Part shown: in pieces, positions 20,870 through 29,464 of the stretch
How the letters are laid out: each line of letters begins with the position of its first letter
How positions within the stretch are numbered: the first letter of the stretch is position 1
From: Deltaproteobacteria bacterium CSP1-8
GTDB lineage: Bacteria; Desulfobacterota; Deferrimicrobia; Deferrimicrobiales; Deferrimicrobiaceae
DNA: 64,000 nt
Reading direction: 5' to 3'
Assembly: GCA_001443455.1 (NCBI GenBank)
Contig: LDXO01000002.1
Coordinates: 108,960-172,959 of the forward strand
The notes under the pieces: model-generated
The model's input: the letters and a program-made list of their open reading frames with translations, nothing else
Databases searched by the model: none
Told to the model about the DNA's origin: nothing
Made by a program: the position numbers and the translations under genes

Positions 20870-21076
20870 TTACTGCATGCAGACAACTTCTGCCGCCTGA
20901 AGTCCTTTCGGGGTTTCCATCACGGTGTACTGGACCGGCTGCCCCTCCCTGAGCGTCCGGTACCCCTCCATCCGGATCGCCGTATAATGGACGAAGACGT
21001 CCTTGTCTCCCTCCTGTTCGATGAACCCGTACCCCTTCGTCTCGTTGAACCACTTCACCTTTCCGGTGCGCATCAT
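20870..21076 (-). CDS. Cold-shock domain protein (first copy)
   Basis: 68 residues, a single CSD. RNP1-like KGYGFIEQ and RNP2-like DVFVHYTAI are intact, so it should bind single-stranded nucleic acid as an RNA chaperone. It starts with two consecutive ATGs; a GGGAGG ribosome site lies 7 nt before the first. It has its own promoter and terminator, so it is monocistronic. A related gene is at 63221-63421. Confidence 0.93.
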   Translation of the reverse strand: MMRTGKVKWFNETKGYGFIEQEGDKDVFVHYTAIRMEGYRTLREGQPVQYTVMETPKGLQAAEVVCMQ

Positions 21077-21110
21077 GGACGGACCTCCCAGAGGCGGTTG
21101 GTTTGCCTCT

Positions 21111-21140
21111 CCAATACCACAAGGGGAAAAGCCGTGTCAA
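21111..21140 (-). promoter_or_regulatory. Promoter of the first cold-shock gene
   Basis: A perfect TTGACA (21140-21135) is followed after 18 bp by TATTGG (21116-21111) with a TG extension just before it. The -10 is weak alone but the extended form fits. The predicted leader is short (about 30 nt), unlike the long structured leader of E. coli cspA. Confidence 0.55.
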
Positions 21141-21165
21141 TCAACAGCACCGAATATACGAATAT

Positions 21166-23280
21166 TCAAGCCGGTTCCCCGTAAACGGTCGTGCGGTTTC
21201 TCCCCCCCTGTTTGGACCGATACAGGGCTTCGTCGGCATGCTCCAAAAGTTCCCTGCCGTCCCTGCTGCGGGACGGGTAGCACGCGATCCCGAGGGAGGC
21301 GGTGACCCCTGCCTCCTTGCCGCCGAATTCGAACTTGGTCTGCCCGATGATGAGCCGCAACCGCTCCGCCACCTGGATCGCTTTCTCCCGGTCCGCCTCG
21401 TGAAGGTACAGGACAAATTCTTCCCCCCCGTACCTCCCTGCCATGTCCGCCTTCCGGATCGTTTTCCGTATGATTATCGATATGTTCTTCAGCACCTCAT
21501 CGCCCGCCGGATGCCCATAGGTGTCATTGATGCGTTTGAAATGATCGATATCGACCATGATCACGGCGCATTCATACCGGCCGTCGAGCCTCGAAAGGAC
21601 GCTCGACAGCCGTTCCCGGAAGGTCTTCTGGTTCAATAGCCCCGTGAGGCCGTCGTTCGTGGCCCTCTCCTCCAGCGTCTCGATGTGAAGCGCGTGGGAT
21701 ATTCCCATGCGCATGATCGCGAGGATCTCCTTGACCGTCTCCGCGTCCCTTTTGTGGTAACTGCGGTTTTCCCGTGAGCAACACGCGAGTATCCCCCGGA
21801 ATCCTCCGGCGCCTTGCACGGGAACAAGGAGGTAGGCATCCTCGTCCTCCCGGGTCCATTTCCCGGGGAGGACGGGGTGCTTCCCGGGCGACGTCCTGAC
21901 ACCGGAGAATATCCGGTGGACGTTGTTCTTCAGCACCCACTCGGCATAGGTCCCGCCTAGCCCGGTCCAGGCCTCTTCCCCACGCCCGCCGAAAGGCGGG
22001 ACTCCGTTCTCCTGTCCCGATGTCCCCCACACCACCCGCCCGCGGCATCTCCTCTCCTCCGCCTCGACCAGCAAGACCCTGTCGGCTCCCAGTTGCAGCC
22101 GGATCTGTTCCGCGGTCGTCTTGTACACCTCCCGGCGCGGCGACGAGCTCTCCGCCCCGCCCGCCGAACTTTTCTCCGCCGCCTCCGCGATCGTCCGGGC
22201 GAGCCGGTTGAAACCGACTTGTCGTTCAAGGAGCCTCTCGTCGCGGAACCTCCTCCGGGTCCCGGCAACCTCCCTCGCGATGAAAAAGGCGCCCATCTCG
22301 AGTACGGGTACGACGGGATCGGTCCATTTCCCCTCTCCGAACCGTAACGCGAGGATCGCTCCCTCTTCCGTCCCGTCGCCAAGGACGGGGACGGCGGCTA
22401 CCCCTGACGGACGATCCCGTTTTCCGTCCTTCCGGAGTCCCCACCGGAAGGATTCCTCCCCCTCCGCGAAAAATTCGCGGCGGAAGATCATCGCTTCCTG
22501 CAGGGGGACGTAGGAATCCGGAATCTCCTGTTCCTGATCGTGGCGGCTGGCTCCCTTCGGTCGGGGAACAATGTGCCGTGCCACGAGCGGACTTCCCGGG
22601 ACGTGGGAGGTGGATACATACATGACCCGGTCGGCCCCGGAAATCGGAAGAATCCCCTCGAGAATTCTCTGGATTCCTTCCCCCGACTCTTCCTCCCGGC
22701 TTGCGGGTGGATTGTCCCCTTCCCCGGTAAGGACGATGGAGCGGCCCCCGCCGATCGGCTTTCGGGCAACCATTTCCCCGTTTCCCGTCATCATCTTGTT
22801 CCGGACTGCCCGCCCCGTCACCATCCCGAGCACCGCCAAGGCGGCGATGGAGGCGGATGTCCCGGTTCCCCCGAATCCGGCAAGAGGGGACCAGGACAGC
22901 CAGACAAACGCGGAAAAAGCGTATATCGCGGCGGGGAGAGCGGGGAGAAGAAAAGAGATCGCGGGGAAGACCGCGGCGGGAACGATTCTCGATGATGCAA
23001 CCGCGGAAGACAATGCATGAAGTTCCAGGAGGGCCGTCACACCCCAGGCGACCTGGGAGAGGATGTCGGGGAGATGGTTCTCCCTCCGGGAGGTTGCCAG
23101 GTCGCGGAATACGAGGAACCCTGCCGCGATGAACGCCGACACCGTCCAGCCGGTTGTCCATTCTCCCAGGAATCCGGAACGGAGGAAGGAAAATGACGAA
23201 AGATGAAGGAGCGCGAGGACGGGCAGAAAACCGTTACGGGCGGCTCTTCTTGCCGCGGGGTACGGGAGGGGAAGCTGCAT
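21166..23280 (-). CDS. Membrane-anchored diguanylate cyclase with GAF-like region
   Basis: 704 residues. About five hydrophobic membrane segments occupy residues 10-160. A long cytoplasmic part with a GAF-like sensory region (about 340-510) follows. A C-terminal GGDEF domain has active-site GGEEF at 618-622 and an intact RKAD inhibitory site at 609-612, so it should make cyclic di-GMP with product feedback. The ATG at 23280 is preceded by a GGAAAGAGG ribosome site and overlaps ftsB by 47 nt. The much longer open frame upstream is not coding. The signal sensed is unknown. It is the last gene of the fur-led train. Confidence 0.88.
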   Translation of the reverse strand: MQLPLPYPAARRAARNGFLPVLALLHLSSFSFLRSGFLGEWTTGWTVSAFIAAGFLVFRDLATSRRENHLPDILSQVAWGVTALLELHALSSAVASSRIVPAAVFPAISFLLPALPAAIYAFSAFVWLSWSPLAGFGGTGTSASIAALAVLGMVTGRAVRNKMMTGNGEMVARKPIGGGRSIVLTGEGDNPPASREEESGEGIQRILEGILPISGADRVMYVSTSHVPGSPLVARHIVPRPKGASRHDQEQEIPDSYVPLQEAMIFRREFFAEGEESFRWGLRKDGKRDRPSGVAAVPVLGDGTEEGAILALRFGEGKWTDPVVPVLEMGAFFIAREVAGTRRRFRDERLLERQVGFNRLARTIAEAAEKSSAGGAESSSPRREVYKTTAEQIRLQLGADRVLLVEAEERRCRGRVVWGTSGQENGVPPFGGRGEEAWTGLGGTYAEWVLKNNVHRIFSGVRTSPGKHPVLPGKWTREDEDAYLLVPVQGAGGFRGILACCSRENRSYHKRDAETVKEILAIMRMGISHALHIETLEERATNDGLTGLLNQKTFRERLSSVLSRLDGRYECAVIMVDIDHFKRINDTYGHPAGDEVLKNISIIIRKTIRKADMAGRYGGEEFVLYLHEADREKAIQVAERLRLIIGQTKFEFGGKEAGVTASLGIACYPSRSRDGRELLEHADEALYRSKQGGRNRTTVYGEPA

Positions 23281-23584
23281 CCTCTTTCCGGTCCAGTGGG
23301 ATAACGATCTCCTTCTTGCCCATGAGTCCGAGCTCGCCGCGGGCGATCTCCTCGATGTACGAAGGATTGGAGCGAAGGTTCTCCACCTCCTTCCGGAGCC
23401 GCTCGTTCTCCTCGCGAAGTCTGGCGTTTTCGGCGCCGAGCTGCTTCTGCTTCCCGTACAGGTTGCGGGTGCTGATGATGCCCACCTCTCCGAAGAAGGC
23501 AAACAGGAGGGCCAGCAGGGCAATTCCTCCGATGGCCAGGAACGGCCAGCGCTTCTTCAGCCACGGTTTTGTCTCGTGAAACAA
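23234..23584 (-). CDS. ftsB: FtsB-type septum formation initiator protein
   Basis: 116 residues from a TTG start 7 nt after the reductase stop. One membrane segment (about 14-32) is followed by a leucine-zipper-like coiled coil (about 42-72) and the conserved NPSYIEEIARGELGL region. This is the FtsB/DivIC architecture, a bitopic divisome scaffold that binds FtsL and FtsQ. The C-terminal tail is Lys/Pro-rich. Unusually, it sits between an FAD enzyme and a diguanylate cyclase rather than beside eno. No ATG or GTG is in a suitable place, so the TTG is my best choice. Confidence 0.8.
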   Translation of the reverse strand: MFHETKPWLKKRWPFLAIGGIALLALLFAFFGEVGIISTRNLYGKQKQLGAENARLREENERLRKEVENLRSNPSYIEEIARGELGLMGKKEIVIPLDRKEDAASPPVPRGKKSRP

Positions 23585-23591
23585 TCCGGCG

Positions 23592-24872
23592 TCACCCAAA
23601 CAGAATCCCTTTGGAAAGTTCGTAGATGGACCGGGGTGTGAACGCCTCCCTCGCGATGGCCCGGTACGGAGCATCCCCGGCGAACACCGACCAGAGAATG
23701 TGTGCCTGCGACCCCTTTCGGGCTGCAGCTTCGCCGGACACGCATTTGAGGTAGGCCTCCGAGAACCGTCCTTTCCGGAGGATTCCCTCGTAGACGCCGA
23801 AGAGCGCCTTGCCCCAGATATTATCATAGCGGAATTGCCGGATGCACGGTCGGTAGAAATGGTTCCTCAGGTCCTTTGCCGATATGCCGGACCGGAGGAT
23901 CCCCTCCGCCAGGATGCGGGAGGTGTCGTGGGAGGACTCGATCCCGTTTTTCAGGTATCGCGATATGAACGCGTCCCCCACGATCGCAACCCGGTCCGAA
24001 AACGGGTTCCGGGCGATGCCGACCGGGACTTTCGGGTGACAATGGCAAAGCACCTTCGTGCCGGGGGGGAGCAGTCCGGAAAGGACGGGGTTTTCCGCCC
24101 GTTCGCGTTCGAGATCCGCGATCCGGACGTGCTCGCCGATTCCCGTCAGCGTAAGGAAGTTGTCTTTCGGGGTGATGGCGAGGAAACGAATCGCCTTTCC
24201 CCGGGCGGGGACGATATGGATCCGGTTCCTGAGCCTGTCCACGATGAATTCGTTTTCCGCCGGCAGCTCGGCCTGGACGGTATGCCACGTTCGAGGGGGC
24301 ACGTACCCCATCGCCATCATTCTCGTGATCACGCTGTTCACGCCAAAAGCCCCGACCAGAAAATCGAACTTCCGGGTCTGCCCGTCGGCAGTCGCCACGC
24401 GGAATCCAGCGGGAATTCGCCGTACGCTTTCCACACGCTCATGGACAAACTCCGCCCCCCGGGCCACCGCCGCATCGAGCAGGAACTGGTCGAAGCTTTT
24501 CCGTCCCCCCGGGGACACGACCGGGCCTCCGCCCCGAAAAACGGTATAGATCTCGCCTCGCTGGGGGTTCACAACGTTCACCGAGATATCTCTCCCGTGG
24601 ATCTCGTACCCGTCGGCGATCCGCCGGATTACCCTTTCATCCAGGGTCAGACCGAGACGCTTGATCTTATTCACCATTTCTCCGCCGATCGCTCCGGCGC
24701 ACATGTTGCACCCCGACGGCCCCGAGCATTCGAACGTTTTCCGGTCGAACAGGGTGATCCCTGCGGCCCGTCCCGATTCCTTGAGAAGGGTGAGGAAATG
24801 AAGCGCGAAGAAGGTGCCTGCCGGGCCGGCTCCGATGACTCCGACCATTCCCCCGTCGGGTAAGGATGTCAT
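23592..24872 (-). CDS. FAD-dependent oxidoreductase, geranylgeranyl-reductase-like
   Basis: 426 residues. The N-terminal FAD-binding GAGPAG motif is at 14-19. ECSGPSGCNMCAG (Cys49, Cys55, Cys58) is in the position where geranylgeranyl-reductase family members carry a cysteine-containing motif. A second FAD motif with VAIVGDA is near residue 300. Family members reduce isoprenoid double bonds or act as general flavoprotein reductases. The substrate here is not predictable. It begins 1 nt after the PEGA gene stop and is followed by ftsB. Confidence 0.75.
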   Translation of the reverse strand: MTSLPDGGMVGVIGAGPAGTFFALHFLTLLKESGRAAGITLFDRKTFECSGPSGCNMCAGAIGGEMVNKIKRLGLTLDERVIRRIADGYEIHGRDISVNVVNPQRGEIYTVFRGGGPVVSPGGRKSFDQFLLDAAVARGAEFVHERVESVRRIPAGFRVATADGQTRKFDFLVGAFGVNSVITRMMAMGYVPPRTWHTVQAELPAENEFIVDRLRNRIHIVPARGKAIRFLAITPKDNFLTLTGIGEHVRIADLERERAENPVLSGLLPPGTKVLCHCHPKVPVGIARNPFSDRVAIVGDAFISRYLKNGIESSHDTSRILAEGILRSGISAKDLRNHFYRPCIRQFRYDNIWGKALFGVYEGILRKGRFSEAYLKCVSGEAAARKGSQAHILWSVFAGDAPYRAIAREAFTPRSIYELSKGILFG

Positions 24873-24873
24873 G

Positions 24874-26124
24874 TCAGAAATTCACCCCGATCGTTCCCGT
24901 GGAGCTTGCGGAGCTACCCCCCCCTCCGCCACCCCCGATGCCGACCGCAAGCCCCGCGGCGGCCGCTCCCAGCAAAGTCCAGATCCACCATTTCCGGTAC
25001 CACGGAGATCCCGCCGTTTCCGCAGCGGCCTTTGCCGGCCAGCCTGCCTTTGCGAGCATTTCCACGGCGGATGCGGCGACCGGCTCGTATCCGGCGTCCT
25101 CTTCGGGGAACACGATCGTCCCCAGCAGCTGCGGCGTCTCCTCCCCCCGTGCCTGGGAGAGGACGCGCAAAACCGGCCCCTGCCTGCCCTCCTCGAGCAA
25201 TAAAAGAGCAACCCTTTCCGCTCCCGATCCGGCCATCATCCGGGAAAGCATGGGCCCCGCTTCTTTTCCGTCGGGGGAGGATGACAATAGTTCCGCGAGG
25301 GCGGCGTTCCTGTCGCGGACGAGGGAAAATTCCAACGCCTCGGAATCGCCCGGAAGCCACTGTCCCGTCCTTCCGCTCCGCTGGTACCCTTCGGCGAACA
25401 CCCGCACCCGGACGGGACCCGATGCGTTGACGTGGACTCGACCCGGCGTCGTCCCCGCCTCCTTGCCGTCCAGGAAGATCCTCGCACCCGAGGGGAGGGA
25501 GCTCACGAAAAGTTCGGCCTGCGGGGGCGGACGCTCCCCGGAGCGTTTCCACGCCGCGAGGAACAGAGGGGAAAAGATGGCGGGGTCCGGCTCGAACTCC
25601 GGACGGAGAACCCGGGAGCGCGCCAGCATTTCCTCCGCTTTTCCCGTGTTGCCTTCCCACAGGGCAAGGAGTCCCCTCCGGAGGAACACCTCCGCGAGGA
25701 ACGGTCGCGTCGTTTCTCCGAACCGGAAGGAGCGCGCAAGGGTTTCCGCTTCGGCAAGTCGTTCGGCCGCCTTCTTCGTCTCCATCCTGTCCGTGAGGCG
25801 AATCGCTTCCCCGAGTTTCGCCGCGATCGTCTCGAGGGCCTTTCCGTCGGCAACGGGAATCGCCTCCTCCGTTGCGGTCCCGGCGTCATCGGACGGTTTT
25901 GGCGACACCCACCGGACGCGCAATCCCTTCTCCAGCAAAGTTTGTATCGACCCCAGCTTCTGTTTCGCAACCTCTTGCGGGATGGTGGCGGCGGACACCT
26001 TCAACAGAACACAGGGCTCGGCGGGCGGCTCCGCCCTCGACGGAGGCGCCACTTGTGCGCCTGCAAGGAAGATCAGGGACAAAAAGAGGGCAAGAGACTT
26101 AGGTGCGCTTGACGTAAATTTCAT
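24874..26124 (-). CDS. Secreted PEGA-domain protein of unknown function
   Basis: About 416 residues from the ATG at 26124, chosen because it gives a clean signal peptide (MKFTSSAPK then a hydrophobic stretch to about residue 30) and has an AAGGA site. A helical, repeat-like middle (about 100-200) precedes a PEGA domain (about 205-270; SLPSGARIFLDGKEAGTTPG). A single membrane segment near 385-400 leads into a poly-Gly/Ser tail ending in Phe. Probably envelope-located. It overlaps the regulator gene by 26 nt. Function unknown. Confidence 0.7.
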   Translation of the reverse strand: MKFTSSAPKSLALFLSLIFLAGAQVAPPSRAEPPAEPCVLLKVSAATIPQEVAKQKLGSIQTLLEKGLRVRWVSPKPSDDAGTATEEAIPVADGKALETIAAKLGEAIRLTDRMETKKAAERLAEAETLARSFRFGETTRPFLAEVFLRRGLLALWEGNTGKAEEMLARSRVLRPEFEPDPAIFSPLFLAAWKRSGERPPPQAELFVSSLPSGARIFLDGKEAGTTPGRVHVNASGPVRVRVFAEGYQRSGRTGQWLPGDSEALEFSLVRDRNAALAELLSSSPDGKEAGPMLSRMMAGSGAERVALLLLEEGRQGPVLRVLSQARGEETPQLLGTIVFPEEDAGYEPVAASAVEMLAKAGWPAKAAAETAGSPWYRKWWIWTLLGAAAAGLAVGIGGGGGGGSSASSTGTIGVNF

Positions 26125-26746
26125 CCGTAATGTCCTTGTCGACGGCAACGGTAGTCTCGCCGATTTCCAGAACGAAGGAGGGATTTTTCTGGAGGAGGCG
26201 TACGCGGCTGCCGGGGACGATCCCGAGAGAGCTCAGTTTGTCGAGTCGCTTTCTCGACTTCGGGGTGATGAACACGATCCGGACTTCCTCGCCCAGGACG
26301 GCGTCCGACAAGCGGGTCACGAGCGGCTTGATCTCGGTGCGGATCTTGTCGCAGCATTCCCCCCGGGGGATCGGTCTCCCGTGGGGGCAGACCGGCGGGT
26401 GCCCCAGGAACGTGCAGACGCTCTCGGTCACGGTTTTCGTGAGGATGTGCTCGAACTTGCAGGCGCTGCTCTCGACCTGGTTGTTGTCGAGGTCGAACAG
26501 GTTGTTGAGCAGCACCTCCGCCAGGCGGTGCCTCCGGATGATCACCCGCGCGCGCTCCTCCCCCGGCTTGGTGAGCCTGACGTCATCGCCCGACGACTCC
26601 ACAAGCCCCGCGGCGGCGAGTTCTTCGATGAGCCTCTCCGGCTGGTCCTCTTCCGTCCTCCGGAGGAGCTGGGACCGGGTCGCCCTCCCTTCCTCGCGGA
26701 GGGTCCACACGAGCTCGAGGATTTCGTCCTGTCCGTAATCGGTCAT
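26099..26746 (-). CDS. DtxR/MntR-family metal-dependent regulator with C-terminal FeoA (SH3-like) domain
   Basis: 215 residues. A winged helix spans about 1-60. The dimerisation and metal-binding region includes His73, Cys96, Glu99, His100 and PPVCPHG with Cys120 and His122, all typical of DtxR proteins. Two further cysteines (131-132) and a FeoA-like domain (about 138-215) follow. Likely senses Fe(II) or Mn(II). It is directly coupled (ATGA) to the small Cys-rich gene and feoB, so control of ferrous iron uptake is the natural guess. The open frame extends upstream but the ATG at 26746 matches the family start. Confidence 0.87.
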   Translation of the reverse strand: MTDYGQDEILELVWTLREEGRATRSQLLRRTEEDQPERLIEELAAAGLVESSGDDVRLTKPGEERARVIIRRHRLAEVLLNNLFDLDNNQVESSACKFEHILTKTVTESVCTFLGHPPVCPHGRPIPRGECCDKIRTEIKPLVTRLSDAVLGEEVRIVFITPKSRKRLDKLSSLGIVPGSRVRLLQKNPSFVLEIGETTVAVDKDITDEIYVKRT

Positions 26747-26931
26747 CGTCGGGATCCTTTCGCAAACAGGGATCGAACGAAATTCACCACCTTCGACTCG
26801 GGCACGGGAAACGAGTAACGGCATCGGGGGCAACAGACGAGGGAGCAGCTTTTTCCCATGGGGCACCCGGTCCGGCAACCGCGCTCTTCCGTGTCTATCC
26901 CATATTGGCAAAGAGGGCACCGGATTTTCAA
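26743..26931 (-). CDS. Small eight-cysteine protein between feoB and the DtxR-type regulator
   Basis: 62 residues from a TTG at 26931 preceded by a GGAGGGGGAGAG ribosome site. Cysteines are at 5, 8, 19, 23, 29, 33, 34 and 37, in CPLC and CCPRC pairs, followed by a basic tail. The pattern looks like a zinc ribbon or metal cluster site. It starts 17 nt after the feoB stop and its stop overlaps the regulator start, so it belongs to the iron operon. Similar small Cys-rich proteins are known beside feoB in anaerobes; a role in FeoB assembly or iron delivery is inference. Confidence 0.72.
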   Translation of the reverse strand: MKIRCPLCQYGIDTEERGCRTGCPMGKSCSLVCCPRCRYSFPVPESKVVNFVRSLFAKGSRR

Positions 26932-26948
26932 GAACTCTCCCCCTCCCG

Positions 26949-28922
26949 TTAAAAATGGATGCCGAAGACCCGGGAGGCGAAATTGACGGCCGCGCCGATC
27001 AGCACGGCGAACGGGAAGATGAACAGGGCCATCCCCGCCGCCACTTTTGCCCCCTGTTCCTTGATGATCACGAGAAAATTCGCGAGGCAGGGGATGAACA
27101 GGGTGATCGTGACGAGGCTTACGACAACCTGGAGATGTGTCAGAAGTCCTGCGCGCGCCATGTCGAACAGGCCCGCGGCGCCGTAATCCCTTCTCAAAAA
27201 CCCGATCAGGAAAGCCTCGGTGGTTTTGGGGGGCAGGCTCAGCGCCCCGACGACGATCGGCTCCGAGACCTTCTGCATCCACAGGAGCCACCCCATGCGG
27301 TCTGCGGCGAACAAGATGAGGGTCCCGATCACAAAGAGGGGTACGGCCTCCCGGAGGTACCACTCGATGCGAGCCATCGTCTTGATCGCGAGGTTTCCCA
27401 TCTGCGGCATCCGGATCGGCGGAATCTCGAGGATAAAATCGGAGGATTCGCCCGGTATGACCTTGGACGCCAGATATCCCACCAGAAGGATTACCCCGAC
27501 GATGATCCCCACCCACGCTATCGTCGCGGCGGGACCGATGTCCGAGAGCATCCCGAGAATGACGCCCAGCTGAGCAGAGCAGGGGATGCCGAGGGCGAGA
27601 AGGAGCGTTACGATCACGCGCTCCTTCCGGGTTTCCAGGATCCGGGTCGTAAGCGTTGCCATGGTGTCGCACCCGAGCCCCAGGATCATGGGGAGCACCG
27701 CCTTTCCGTTGCAGCCGATCTTCTTGAAGATCCGGTCCACCATGACCGCGAGGCGGGGCAGGTACCCGGAGTCTTCCAGGATCCCGAACCCCAGAAAGAA
27801 GGTCCCTACGATCGGCAGCACGATGGCGATCGCGTAGGAGAGCGCCATGGAGATGATCCCGTAGGGGCCCACGAGCATGTCCCGGATCATCCCCCAGGGG
27901 ATCGTCCTCTCCACCGTCCAGGCGGCCGCCGGCAGGACCCATTTTCCGAAAACGCCCTCCTCGAGAACATCCACCAGGAAGCCTGCCCCGAAGACCCCGA
28001 CGAACTCGTACGCCAGGAACAGGACAAGGAGCAGGATCGGAATCCCGAACAGGGGATCCATGGAGTACTTCCCGAACACCTGCGCCCAGTCCCTCCCCTT
28101 CGCCTCGGCCGGTTCCTCCCCCAGTTCGGCGAGGAGAGAATCGATCCAGGCGAGACGGGCCTGGTTGACCCGGTAGGAGATGTCATCCCCGATTTCCTCC
28201 ACGAGGCGGTTCCGCACGGCGTTCATCTCCCGGACATTCTCCGCGCGGACATTTTCCGCAAGCCACGGCGTCAGGGAGTCGTCCCCGCAAAGAAGCATGA
28301 TGGCGAGGGCCCGTTTGCCGACCGGGGTCGCATCCGGCAGGAGACGCTCCATCCGGGAGATGGCGCCCTCGATCACTCCCCCGTATTCCAGACGAAGTGG
28401 GGAAGGAACTGCGTTCGAAAGAAGCGGGATGATCCGTTCGACCCCCTTTTTCCGGACGGCGACCGTGGGCACGGCGGGCACGCAAAATCTGCCTTCCAGA
28501 CCCTCCAGCTTCGGCATTACCCCGCGGTAGCGCGCCTCGTCCGCCATGTTCACGGCGAGCACGAGGGGGACGCCCATCTCGGCGAGCTGAATCGTGATCA
28601 TCAGGGATCGCCTCATATTCTTGGCGTCGCACACCTGCAGCACCACGGACCCGGGTTCGTTCATCAGAATGTCCCGCGTCACCCGCTCGTCCTCGGACAT
28701 GGGCAACAGCGAATACACCCCGGGCGTATCGATGATCTCCAGGGACTTTCCGCGTTCCCTGGTCTCCCCCCGCGACACCTCTACCGTGGTCCCCGGATAG
28801 TTGGAAACGGTGACGTACCTCCCCGTCAGTTGGCCGAAGACCACGCTCTTTCCCACGTTCGGGTTCCCGACCAGGATGACCTTTCCCGCAACGTTCGCGA
28901 CAGCGGCAGGGGGCCCCATCAT
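26949..28922 (-). CDS. feoB: Ferrous iron transporter FeoB
   Basis: 657 residues. The N-terminal G domain has GNPNVGKS at 19-26 and a DTPGVYSLLP switch. A helical GDI-like segment and then a multi-pass membrane domain with two Gate regions follow; the conserved GLGCDTMA and GIPCSAQLG segments carry the cysteines thought to line the pore. The start is the first of two ATGs overlapping the fur stop. FeoA is not a separate gene here, but the regulator two genes on carries a FeoA domain. Confidence 0.95.
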   Translation of the reverse strand: MMGPPAAVANVAGKVILVGNPNVGKSVVFGQLTGRYVTVSNYPGTTVEVSRGETRERGKSLEIIDTPGVYSLLPMSEDERVTRDILMNEPGSVVLQVCDAKNMRRSLMITIQLAEMGVPLVLAVNMADEARYRGVMPKLEGLEGRFCVPAVPTVAVRKKGVERIIPLLSNAVPSPLRLEYGGVIEGAISRMERLLPDATPVGKRALAIMLLCGDDSLTPWLAENVRAENVREMNAVRNRLVEEIGDDISYRVNQARLAWIDSLLAELGEEPAEAKGRDWAQVFGKYSMDPLFGIPILLLVLFLAYEFVGVFGAGFLVDVLEEGVFGKWVLPAAAWTVERTIPWGMIRDMLVGPYGIISMALSYAIAIVLPIVGTFFLGFGILEDSGYLPRLAVMVDRIFKKIGCNGKAVLPMILGLGCDTMATLTTRILETRKERVIVTLLLALGIPCSAQLGVILGMLSDIGPAATIAWVGIIVGVILLVGYLASKVIPGESSDFILEIPPIRMPQMGNLAIKTMARIEWYLREAVPLFVIGTLILFAADRMGWLLWMQKVSEPIVVGALSLPPKTTEAFLIGFLRRDYGAAGLFDMARAGLLTHLQVVVSLVTITLFIPCLANFLVIIKEQGAKVAAGMALFIFPFAVLIGAAVNFASRVFGIHF

Positions 28923-29368
28923 TTGCCCCGCTTCCTTCCGTCTTCCGGCGCACACTGCCGGCAATATCCGTATATGTCGAGCCGGTGCATCGTGGGCAGG
29001 AATCCGTGTTCCTTCGCCACCTGCTCCTGAAGCGTTTCGATCCGGGGCTCCTTGAACTCGGAGACCACCCCGCATTCCTGGCACACCAGGTGGTCGTGGT
29101 GCGCCACGAGGTTGCTCTCGTACCTCTTGATCCCGCCCCCGAAATCGAGCTCTTTCGCGTAGCCGAGCCTTTCCAGAAGTTTCACCGTTCGATAGACCGT
29201 GGCGGATCCGACGGAACGGCTCCGTTTCCGGACGGCATGGGTAAGCTCTTCCAAGGTCACGTGCGTTCCCGACCGGAAGAAGACCTCGATCACCCGTGAC
29301 CGGCTTTTGCTTCGCTTCCCGCCAATTGCCGCGATTTCGGAGTCGATGCGCTGGAGGAGGGTTTCCAA
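28919..29368 (-). CDS. fur: Ferric uptake regulator Fur
   Basis: 149 residues from a TTG at 29368. A winged helix (about 1-80) and a dimerisation domain are present. Metal-site residues include HHDH at 90-93, Cys96, Cys99, Cys136 and Cys139 (structural zinc). An in-frame TTG at 29401 would give 160 residues, but it has no ribosome site and coincides with the predicted transcription start; the chosen TTG has GGAG 14 nt before it. It is co-transcribed with feoB. A palindrome in its promoter suggests autoregulation. Zur or PerR specificity cannot be excluded from sequence. Confidence 0.88.
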   Translation of the reverse strand: METLLQRIDSEIAAIGGKRSKSRSRVIEVFFRSGTHVTLEELTHAVRKRSRSVGSATVYRTVKLLERLGYAKELDFGGGIKRYESNLVAHHDHLVCQECGVVSEFKEPRIETLQEQVAKEHGFLPTMHRLDIYGYCRQCAPEDGRKRGK

Positions 29369-29388
29369 GGAAGGGGATACAACTCCAA

Positions 29389-29407
29389 AATGAATTTGCA
29401 ATTCATT
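29389..29407. promoter_or_regulatory. Candidate Fur operator (19-bp palindrome)
   Basis: AATGAATT-TGC-AATTCATT, a perfect inverted repeat with the length of a classical Fur box, lies just downstream of the fur -10, at or past the predicted start site. It differs from the E. coli consensus in the inner positions. A second short palindrome, TATCATGATA, overlaps the -10. Binding by Fur is inferred from position and symmetry. Confidence 0.55.
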
Positions 29408-29410
29408 ATC

Positions 29411-29439
29411 ATGATAGAAATACGTTCCCGATTCGTCAA
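29411..29439 (-). promoter_or_regulatory. Sigma-70 promoter of the fur-feoB train
   Basis: TTGACG (29439-29434) and TATCAT (29416-29411) are separated by 17 bp. The predicted start is near 29403, which would leave about a 35-nt leader before the TTG at 29368. Confidence 0.72.
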
Positions 29440-29464
29440 GCGGATTCTTTCCGCCGGAAAGCCC

